DNA from: an uncultured Collinsella sp.
Lineage (GTDB): Bacteria > Actinomycetota > Coriobacteriia > Coriobacteriales > Coriobacteriaceae
Reading direction: 5' to 3'
Assembly (NCBI GenBank): GCA_900546085.1
Contig: URBS01000027.1
Coordinates: 1 to 19,016 of the forward strand
DNA: 19,016 nucleotides
Shown here: positions 13,171 to 19,016 of the stretch, piece after piece
How positions within the stretch are numbered: the stretch's first letter is position 1
How the letters are laid out: each line of letters starts with the position of its first letter
Position numbers and translations under genes: made by a program
Notes under the pieces: model-generated
What the model saw: the letters and a program-made list of their open reading frames with translations, nothing else
The model's database searches: none
What the model was told of the DNA's origin: nothing

Positions 13171-15381
13171 TTAGCCGACCGTATCGTCAGGCGTGGGCGA
13201 GGGGTCGGGAGTGGGCGTAGGCGTAGGCGTAGGCGTAGGCGTAGGCGTGCCGCCATCGCCGCCGGTCGAACCACCAGTGGAGCCACCCGTCGAGCCACCG
13301 GTCGTACCGGTGCCGCCGGTGGTGTCGCCGCCCGTGGTCTCGGTGGTCGTGGTCGTCGTGGTAGTCGTTGTGGTGGTTTCCTCTTCCTCTTCGTCCTTGT
13401 CCTTGTCGTCGTTCTCCGACTTCTTGGTGTTGTTGGTGCCGTAGAACTTCCAGACGCTGTTGTTCTTGTAGGTGGGCGCCGTTCCGGTCGCAAACTCCTC
13501 GCGCTCGGTACCGGTCAGAACGGTGTTCATAAACCGCTTAAAGACAGGCAGGTTGGTGCTGTCGCCCAGCAGGTCCGTGCCGTACTTTTGGATGGGGATC
13601 TCGCCCGCGGAATAGCCGGTCCACAGGGCGCACGCCAGCTGCGGGGTATAGCCGCAGAACCACAGGTTGGTGGTGTTGTCGGTGGTGCCCGTCTTGCCGG
13701 CATAGGGCTGGTTGACACTCAGAGCGCCGGCAGCACCCGTACCGCTGCCCTTCATGACGCCGGACAGAACATCGGTGACCGCGGCGGCCTCGCCCTCGGT
13801 AAGCACCTGTGAGGGATTGTCGGTGTGCTGGTACAGCACCGAACCGGTACGAGAGTCAATCTCGGTGATGGCGATCGGCTGGCGATAGTAGCCGCCGTTG
13901 GCAAACGTCGCGTAGGCGGCGGCCATCTCGAGCGGCGAGATCGAGCCGGTGCCGAGGGTCATGACGGGAACGTCCTCGATGTTGTCCTTGGCGGGGTCGA
14001 TGCCGAGCTTTTTGACGAGCGAGATGATCTTGCTGTTACCGACGGCTTCCGCCACCTGGATGTAGCCGGTGTTGGAGGAGTATGCCGTCGCCTGCTTAAG
14101 CGTGATGTTGCCATAGCTCTGGTTGGCGTAATTTTGGACCTCGGTCGTGGTGCCCTTGGCCTTGAGCGGCGAGTTGCAGTTGAGGGTGACGTTGGGGTTC
14201 ATGCCGTTTTGGATGGCAGTTGCCAGCGTAAAGGCCTTAAAGGTGGAGCCGACGGGACGCTTGGCCGTGGCATGGTTTACGTGGTTCTCGTCGGCGTTGT
14301 AGTCGTAGCCGCCCACCATGCACTTGATGTAGCCGGTCTTGGGGTCGACGACGACCATGCCCATGTCCAGGCCGTCAAGCGAGAGCGTGTCGAGCTGCTC
14401 GCGGACGGCATTCTCTGCCACCTGCTGCATCGTGGGGTCGATGGTGGTCTTGACGGTCAGGCCGCCCTTAAAGAGCACGTCGGTCGAGAACTCCTGCTCC
14501 AGCAGCTGCTTGACGTAGGAGACAAAGTAGGGCTGCGAGTATACGTCGACGCCGCTGCCCGAGATTTCGGTCACATTGAGGGTGATGGGTTCGGCCTGTG
14601 CGGCATCGTGCTCCTCCTGGGTGATGTGGCCCAGGCGCAACATGTTGTCGAGGACCTTGTTGCGACGGGACAGCGCCAGGTCGGGGTTGACCGTGGGGTC
14701 GTACTGCGAGGGCGAGTTGGGAAGGCCGATCAACAGCGCGGCCTCGCTCAGGGTGAGGTCGGCGGCGCTCTTGGACAGATAGGTCTCGGCTGCGGCCTCG
14801 ATGCCGTAGGCGCCGTGGCCGTAATAGATGGTGTTGAGGTACATCATGAGGATCTCGTCTTTGGAGTACATGTCCTCCATCTTGATGGCGATGTAGGCCT
14901 CGCGCACCTTACGCTCAATGGTCGAGTCGAATTGCTCCTCCTGCAGGATGGTGTTGCGCACAAGCTGCTGGGTGATAGTCGAGGCGCCTTCGTGCCCGCC
15001 ACCGAGGGTTGCCACCGCAGCACGCGCGATACCCCACAGGTCGATACCGCCGTGCTCGTAGAAGCGCTCGTCCTCGACGTCAACGGTGCCCTGCAGCACG
15101 TAGGGGGAGACCTCGTCCTTGGTGATAGACTTGCGGTTTTGCGTGTAGAAGCTCGCGATCTTGTTGCCGTTGCAGTCGACGATCTCGGTGGGCTCGCTCA
15201 CCAGATACGCGTTGGCGTCGGTGTAGTCGGGCAGATCGGACAGCCAGCGGTTGACGTTGCCGACCATGCCGATGCCAAATGCCACGCCCGCAATCAGCAG
15301 AAAGCCCAAAAACGAGAGCAGGATTATGGGCAGAGCATGCGTCTTTGAACGGCTGCGTCCCTGTCGTTGGCGAGGACCCAT
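13171..15381 (-). CDS. class A penicillin-binding protein (bifunctional transglycosylase/transpeptidase)
   Basis: This enzyme polymerises lipid II into glycan strands and cross-links the peptides on the outer face of the membrane. The 736-residue product has a basic cytoplasmic start, one membrane anchor (about residues 15-40), and a GT51 domain with catalytic E103 in VEDERFYEHGG, GASTITQQLVRN (132-143) and YLNTIYYGHGAYGIEAAA (181-198). The transpeptidase domain has S379 (STFK), SSN (435-437) and KTG (563-565). After residue 655 come an acidic stretch, a run of twelve Thr, Gly/Ser/Thr repeats and a Pro-Thr tail. ATG 15381 is chosen because GGAGG precedes it and the membrane anchor then sits near the start; an upstream frame to 15504 lacks a site. 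PBP1a/PonA-like. Confidence 0.95.
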   Translation of the reverse strand: MGPRQRQGRSRSKTHALPIILLSFLGFLLIAGVAFGIGMVGNVNRWLSDLPDYTDANAYLVSEPTEIVDCNGNKIASFYTQNRKSITKDEVSPYVLQGTVDVEDERFYEHGGIDLWGIARAAVATLGGGHEGASTITQQLVRNTILQEEQFDSTIERKVREAYIAIKMEDMYSKDEILMMYLNTIYYGHGAYGIEAAAETYLSKSAADLTLSEAALLIGLPNSPSQYDPTVNPDLALSRRNKVLDNMLRLGHITQEEHDAAQAEPITLNVTEISGSGVDVYSQPYFVSYVKQLLEQEFSTDVLFKGGLTVKTTIDPTMQQVAENAVREQLDTLSLDGLDMGMVVVDPKTGYIKCMVGGYDYNADENHVNHATAKRPVGSTFKAFTLATAIQNGMNPNVTLNCNSPLKAKGTTTEVQNYANQSYGNITLKQATAYSSNTGYIQVAEAVGNSKIISLVKKLGIDPAKDNIEDVPVMTLGTGSISPLEMAAAYATFANGGYYRQPIAITEIDSRTGSVLYQHTDNPSQVLTEGEAAAVTDVLSGVMKGSGTGAAGALSVNQPYAGKTGTTDNTTNLWFCGYTPQLACALWTGYSAGEIPIQKYGTDLLGDSTNLPVFKRFMNTVLTGTEREEFATGTAPTYKNNSVWKFYGTNNTKKSENDDKDKDEEEEETTTTTTTTTTTTETTGGDTTGGTGTTGGSTGGSTGGSTGGDGGTPTPTPTPTPTPTPDPSPTPDDTVG
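13211..13249. repeat. hexanucleotide tandem repeat within the PBP gene
   Basis: Five perfect copies of GTAGGC (13217-13246) are flanked by near copies GTGGGC and GTGCCG. On the coding minus strand they encode the Pro-Thr tail of the penicillin-binding protein. The unit is six bases, so copy-number change by slippage would lengthen or shorten the tail without breaking the frame. Confidence 0.85.
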
Positions 15382-15543
15382 ATATTGACCTCCAGGTATG
15401 TCGTGCCGGACGGTGGATGTGCCGTCGGGGCAGGATGGACATAAGTTATTACACGATAAACCAAACGGGGCGCGCGAGGCCTCGTGTATGCTGGAAGACG
15501 GCATTTTTCAGAGTGAATGCATACCTTGGTAAGGAGTTTGTCG

Positions 15544-17502
15544 ATGGCGATTCGGACGATGGGGCCGAGCGGACAATACGAGACTGGATTGGATGCTGCC
15601 GGTGCGGCGCTGCCCGAGCTGCTGGCGCCGGCGGGCGGACTCGACCAGATGCTTGCGGCCATCGCCGCGGGTGCCGATGCCATCTATGCGGGGTTGGGCG
15701 GCTTTAACGCCCGTGTGAGCGCCCATGGCTTTACGGATAACGAGTTTGCGCGCGGCTGCGCCGTGGCGCATGCCCATGGCGTGCGTGTGTACGTAACGCT
15801 CAACGTGTTCGTGTTTGACGATGAGTTGTCCGACGCGGTGGCGTTGGGAGCTCATGCACTGGAGCTGGGCGCCGATGCTCTGATTGTCGCCGATGCCGGG
15901 TTGGCCTGCGCGCTGCGCGCGGCGATTCCCGGGGTCGAGATTCACCTGTCCACGCAGGCGGGCGCTCATAGCGAGGGTGCCGTGCGGCTTGCCGCCGATG
16001 AGTTGGGGGTCGAGCGCGTGACGACGGCGCGCGAGCTGACGGTCGACGAGATTGCGGCGCTCTGTGCCACGGGCGTGCCCATCGAGGTATTCTGCCACGG
16101 TGCGATTTGCATCGGCTATTCGGGGGCGTGCGAGTTCTCGGCCCTGCGGCGTGGGCGCTCGGCGATGCGCGGCGACTGCACGCAGCCGTGCCGTCTGGCG
16201 TACGACCTAGTGGACGAGGCGGGGCAGAGTGTTGTTGCCGTCGAGGGAGACCGCCGGCTTTGTCCGCGTGACTATCTGGGTATCGCGCACCTGCCCGAGC
16301 TTGTTGCCGCCGGCGTGGCATCGCTCAAGATCGAGGGACGCATGAAGAATCCCGATTACGTATTCAACGTGGTGAGGGTGTGGCGTCGGGCACTCGATAT
16401 GCTGTGCGACGGCGCGTGGGACTCCGGTGCCGTGGAAGAGCTTGAACGCGAGCTGGGAAGGTCGTTTAACCGTGGGTTTACCGATGCTTACCTGCGGGGT
16501 CGTTCGGGTGCCGAGCTCATGAGCTTTGAGCGCGCGATCAACCAGGGCGTGCGCGTGGGCCACTTGGTGGCGGTGGGTCACGAAGAGGTGACGGTTGAGC
16601 TTGATGCCGCCGTGGCGGCGGGCGATACGCTCGAAATCCGATTTTACCCGGGTGCCGACGCGCGTCCCGATGTGCCCAAGCGCTGGCCACAGGTGCCTTG
16701 CCCCGTGGATGCCGCTGCGGGAGAGCGCATCGTCGTGCATTGCAAACGTAAGGTGGACGCGGGCTGCGAGGTCTATCTGATTCGCAGCGCCGGCGTGTTG
16801 GATCAGACGGCGGCGGTGTTGGAGCGCATGCGGGCCGAGGCGGATGCGATTGCGCCCGTTGCGCGTGCCGTTGAGGTGCTGCCCTTTGAGGGCGTTACGG
16901 TGGATGGCGGTGCGTCGACGGAGTTGGTGGAGTGCGCGGTTCCCGCTCGCATGGTTTTTGCTTGGCAGCTGATGGATGCCGACCCGCGCGGAGAACTCGA
17001 TTTGTCCGACGCTGTTGTGGTGCTTGACGAGGTGTGCCGCACGTGTGACGCTGACTGGACCCGCTCACTGATGCAGCGTGCCGGGCGCGTTGTCTGCCGC
17101 AACCTGGGACAGGTGGTGATCGCTCGCGAGCTGGGCGTGACGTTTGACGTGGCGGCGCCGGTGTTCTGCGCGAATCGGGCCACGCTTACCTGGCTGCGCG
17201 GACTCGGTGCGGGGCGGGTGTACTTGCCGGCCGAGTTGCTCGGCAATGATGCGGAGCGTATTGCCGAACTGGCTGCTGAACCCGGCGTCTGGGGTCCGGT
17301 CGACGCCGACCGTCCCGAGCTTATGGTGTGCGAGCACTGCCTGCTGACCGCCGAGGGCGTCTGCGCTACCGATGCGACGGGACAGGTCCGTTGCCGCGAC
17401 TGCTTGCGCCGTCGGCAGGTACGCTATCTGGTCGAGCGTGACGGTACACGTTTGCCAGTTGCCATTGACGCATGCGGCAGGACGAGGATTTTCCTGTCGT
17501 AG
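15544..17502 (+). CDS. U32 family peptidase-like protein (RlhA/TrhP-type RNA hydroxylation)
   Basis: U32 proteins were first described as collagenase-like peptidases; in E. coli, RlhA and TrhP are needed for 5-hydroxylation of pyrimidines in 23S rRNA and tRNA. The 652-residue product has LLAPAGGLDQMLAAIAAGAD (about residues 26-45) followed by AIYAGLGGFNAR, then VFCHGAICIGYSGACEFSAL (about 183-202), RGDCTQPCRLAYDL (about 208-221) and SLKIEGRMKNPDYV, the U32 signature with its conserved cysteines. The C-terminal part ends in CEHC and CRDC pairs. The length is close to E. coli RlhA. ATG 15544 follows AAGGAG; ATG 15517 is in frame without a site. It diverges from the PBP gene. Confidence 0.85.
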   Translation: MAIRTMGPSGQYETGLDAAGAALPELLAPAGGLDQMLAAIAAGADAIYAGLGGFNARVSAHGFTDNEFARGCAVAHAHGVRVYVTLNVFVFDDELSDAVALGAHALELGADALIVADAGLACALRAAIPGVEIHLSTQAGAHSEGAVRLAADELGVERVTTARELTVDEIAALCATGVPIEVFCHGAICIGYSGACEFSALRRGRSAMRGDCTQPCRLAYDLVDEAGQSVVAVEGDRRLCPRDYLGIAHLPELVAAGVASLKIEGRMKNPDYVFNVVRVWRRALDMLCDGAWDSGAVEELERELGRSFNRGFTDAYLRGRSGAELMSFERAINQGVRVGHLVAVGHEEVTVELDAAVAAGDTLEIRFYPGADARPDVPKRWPQVPCPVDAAAGERIVVHCKRKVDAGCEVYLIRSAGVLDQTAAVLERMRAEADAIAPVARAVEVLPFEGVTVDGGASTELVECAVPARMVFAWQLMDADPRGELDLSDAVVVLDEVCRTCDADWTRSLMQRAGRVVCRNLGQVVIARELGVTFDVAAPVFCANRATLTWLRGLGAGRVYLPAELLGNDAERIAELAAEPGVWGPVDADRPELMVCEHCLLTAEGVCATDATGQVRCRDCLRRRQVRYLVERDGTRLPVAIDACGRTRIFLS

Positions 17503-17521
17503 GTGCCGCGTCGCGTCAGTT

Positions 17522-17530
17522 TGTTATCAT
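17522..17530 (+). promoter_or_regulatory. candidate extended -10 promoter for tyrS
   Basis: TGTTATCAT gives TG-n-TATCAT, a -10 box matching 5/6 with the extended TG motif. A clear -35 is absent, which is tolerated with an extended -10. Transcription would begin near 17537, leaving a leader of about 60 bases before tyrS. Confidence 0.4.
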
Positions 17531-17550
17531 ATGAGAGTTTATGGACTTCC

Positions 17551-17577
17551 AGCACCGCCGTATCCGGTGAGGGTGCT
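17551..17577 (+). promoter_or_regulatory. short hairpin in the tyrS leader
   Basis: AGCACC (17551-17556) can pair with GGTGCT (17572-17577). Alternatively CACCG (17553-17557) can pair with CGGTG (17565-17569). The two pairings exclude each other. They lie just before the AAAGGAGG ribosome binding site, so a switch in translation is conceivable. Pairing is seen; a regulatory role is speculation. Confidence 0.3.
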
Positions 17578-17598
17578 ATAGCAAAAGGAGGATACCCA

Positions 17599-18810
17599 AT
17601 GCTGTCTGTTGACGAGCAAATGCGTATCATCACCTCGGGCGCCGCGCAGATCGTTCCCGAGGCCGACCTTCGCAAGAAGCTTGAGAAGGGCGAGCCCCTC
17701 AACATCAAGCTCGGCGTCGACCCCACCAGCCCCGACCTGCACCTGGGCCATGCCGTGCCGCTGCGCAAGATGCGCCAGTTCCAGGACCTGGGCCACAACG
17801 TCACCCTCATCATCGGCAACGGCACCGCGCTGATCGGCGATCCCTCGGGCAAGAACTCCACGCGTCCGCAGCTTTCGCAGGAGCAGATCGAGGCCAACGC
17901 CGAGACCTACGTGAGCCAGGCCATGAAGATCCTGGACCCCGAGAAGACCACCATCGTGCACAACGGCGACTGGATCCTTTCGATGGATCTGGCCGGCCTG
18001 CTGCAGGTGTGCTCCAAGTTCACCGTTGCCCGCATTCTTGAGCGCGACGACTTTACCAAGCGCTACCAGTCTCAGACGCCGATCGCCCTGCATGAGTTCC
18101 TGTATCCCGTGATGCAGGCTTTCGACTCTGTGCAGATCAAGGCCGACGTGGAGATGGGCGGCACCGATCAGCTCTTCAACCTGCTCGCCGGCCGCGAGCT
18201 CATGGAGAAGATGGGTATGGAGCCGCAGATTGCGCTCACCATGCCGCTGCTCGAGGGCACCGACGGCGTGCGCAAGATGTCCAAGTCCTATGGTAACTAC
18301 ATCGGCCTGACCGACGCTCCCAAGGACATGTTCGGCAAGACCATGTCCATCCCCGACGAGATGATCGGCAAGTACTATCGTCTGGCCAGCTCGCTCACCC
18401 CTGCCGAGGTCGACAAGATCGACGCCGCCCTGGCCGATGGCTCCGCCGACCCCTACGAGCTCAAGCGCGCTCTGGGCCGCGACCTGTGCGACACCTACCA
18501 CGGTGCCGGCGCCGGCGACGAGGCTCAGGCCGAGTTCGACCGCGTGTTCAAGGAGGGCCAGCTCGCCGACTTCCCCGAGAAGCATGCCGAGCTGACTGTC
18601 AATGACGAGGGCCAGATTTACCTCGCCGGCCTGCTCAAGGACCTGGGTCTTTCGGCCAGCGCCGGCCAGGCCCGCCGCGATATCGACGGCGGCGGCGTCA
18701 AAATCAACGGCAAGGCCGTGGCTCCCAAGAGCTACAACATCGATCCGAGCGCCCTCAAGCTGGGCGATACCCTCTCCGTGGGCAAGCGCAAGGGCTTCAA
18801 GTTGGTCTAA
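17599..18810 (+). CDS. tyrS: tyrosyl-tRNA synthetase
   Basis: TyrRS charges tRNA-Tyr with tyrosine using ATP. The 403-residue product is a class I synthetase with HLGH (residues 48-51) as the HIGH motif and KMSKS (226-230). The Rossmann core is followed by a C-terminal S4-like RNA-binding domain from about residue 339 (IYLAGLLKDLGLSASAGQAR, then VKINGKAV). KLGVDPTSPDLHLGH and the overall length point to the TyrS2/TyrZ-like branch. ATG 17599 follows AAAGGAGG; the frame runs on upstream to 17503 but without a site or homology. It is 96 bases after the U32 gene. Confidence 0.96.
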   Translation: MLSVDEQMRIITSGAAQIVPEADLRKKLEKGEPLNIKLGVDPTSPDLHLGHAVPLRKMRQFQDLGHNVTLIIGNGTALIGDPSGKNSTRPQLSQEQIEANAETYVSQAMKILDPEKTTIVHNGDWILSMDLAGLLQVCSKFTVARILERDDFTKRYQSQTPIALHEFLYPVMQAFDSVQIKADVEMGGTDQLFNLLAGRELMEKMGMEPQIALTMPLLEGTDGVRKMSKSYGNYIGLTDAPKDMFGKTMSIPDEMIGKYYRLASSLTPAEVDKIDAALADGSADPYELKRALGRDLCDTYHGAGAGDEAQAEFDRVFKEGQLADFPEKHAELTVNDEGQIYLAGLLKDLGLSASAGQARRDIDGGGVKINGKAVAPKSYNIDPSALKLGDTLSVGKRKGFKLV

Positions 18811-18837
18811 CGAGCGAGTTGACCTCACAAGTGCAAC

Positions 18838-18872
18838 AAGGCCGCAGCCGGGATTTCCGGCCGCGGCCTTTT
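18838..18872 (+). terminator. intrinsic terminator after tyrS
   Basis: AAGGCCGC, then CCGG, pair with CCGG, then GCGGCCTT, giving a GC-rich stem with a small AG/CC internal loop around GATTT, ending in a short T-run (18869-18872). It is placed 27 bases after the tyrS stop. Confidence 0.85.
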
Positions 18873-18873
18873 A

Positions 18874-18901
18874 GTTACGCGGTTTTACGAAACCGCGTAA
18901 C
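18874..18901. repeat. perfect 12-base palindrome after tyrS
   Basis: GTTACGCGGTTT (18874-18885) and AAACCGCGTAAC (18890-18901) are exact reverse complements around TACG. It starts two bases after the tyrS terminator and has no T-run. It may be a second barrier to readthrough, an extragenic palindromic repeat, or part of the structured spacer that continues to the insertion-sequence end. Confidence 0.6.
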
Positions 18902-18936
18902 GGCTCGACGCTGCAAACCCGCCAGAGCGGCAATCT

Positions 18937-18961
18937 GCCTTTTAACTTCGGCGGCATGACC
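18937..18961. repeat. 25-base intergenic motif shared with 6700-6724
   Basis: The 25 bases at 18937-18961 match 6700-6724 (inside the palindrome after map) at 21 of 25 positions, including the final GGCATGACC in both. The two sites are 12 kb apart in unrelated intergenic regions. The copy here ends exactly where the insertion-sequence-like end begins. Confidence 0.45.
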
Positions 18962-19016
18962 TGAACTGCACCCCAAAACTTGGACGGCTTAAATAAGAAC
19001 TACGCCGCAAGGGGCT
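18962..19016. mobile_element. terminal inverted repeat of an IS3-family (IS150-like) element, cut by the window edge
   Basis: The last 55 bases start TGAACTGCACCCC, then AAAACTTGGACGG. From memory, this resembles the terminal repeat of IS150-group IS3-family elements, which begin TG and read about TGTACTGCACCC then TTGGACG. The transposase would lie beyond the window, so orientation, completeness and target duplication cannot be judged. IS3-family elements usually duplicate three or four target bases; GACC just before the end is a candidate. Confidence 0.6.

Noticed and set aside
13211..13249. Possible CRISPR-like or other repeat array
   Set aside because: Units are six bases with no spacers, and they encode the Pro-Thr tail of the PBP; it is a coding microsatellite.
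17570..17583. T-box-like AGGGTG-x-TA sequence before tyrS
   Set aside because: The essential TGG bulge is absent (GGTGCTATA), and the leader is only about 60-100 bases with no specifier stem, too short for a T-box riboswitch.
17503..17598. N-terminal extension of tyrS
   Set aside because: The frame is open but lacks a ribosome binding site, and the strong AAAGGAGG before ATG 17599 and homology of the N-terminus fix the later start.

Overview
The window carries the spc and alpha ribosomal-protein clusters of a high-GC Gram-positive bacterium, followed by housekeeping genes. I infer a member of the Coriobacteriia, most likely Collinsella or a close relative. The clues are the GC-rich codon use, the zinc-type S14 and L36, the four-Cys adenylate kinase LID, the Gram-positive order adk-map-infA-rpmJ-rpsM-rpsK-rpsD-rpoA-rplQ, strong AGGAGG-like ribosome binding sites, frequent GTG/TTG starts, and the general look of the proteins. 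No 16S rRNA or other taxonomic marker is present, so the genus is an inference.

Layout. Bases 1-104 are the 3' end of a gene that looks like an XdhC/CoxI-family protein. A 325-base gene-free stretch follows, holding a long imperfect palindrome (122-188) and a plausible promoter (264-292). From 430 to 6671 one tight plus-strand operon reads rplE-rpsN-rpsH-rplF-rplR-rpsE-rpmD-rplO-secY-adk-map. A second block, 6904-10297, reads infA-rpmJ-rpsM-rpsK-rpsD-rpoA-rplQ and ends at a strong intrinsic terminator (10324-10354). The blocks are separated by a 129-base nested inverted-repeat structure that includes the map stop codon. truA follows, then an atypical family-2 glycosyltransferase-like gene, then an ArgR-family repressor with inverted repeats in its upstream region. 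A class A penicillin-binding protein lies on the minus strand (13171-15381). It converges on argR, with back-to-back terminators between them, and diverges from a U32 peptidase-family gene. tyrS follows and is closed by a GC-rich terminator. The last 55 bases look like the terminal inverted repeat of an IS3-family (IS150-like) insertion sequence cut by the window edge.

How the genes work together. Most of the window builds and starts the ribosome (L5, S14, S8, L6, L18, S5, L30, L15, L36, S13, S11, S4, L17, IF-1). SecY exports and inserts proteins, MAP removes the initiator methionine, and Adk balances adenine nucleotides. RpoA links translation capacity to transcription. TruA, TyrS and probably the U32 protein act on tRNA or rRNA. 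The bifunctional PBP builds peptidoglycan.

I did not find a convincing undescribed multi-gene system. The non-routine signals are intergenic: palindromic elements, intercistronic hairpins, an apparent break of the usual rplX-rplE junction, a 25-base motif shared by two distant intergenic regions, and an IS end abutting one copy of that motif.
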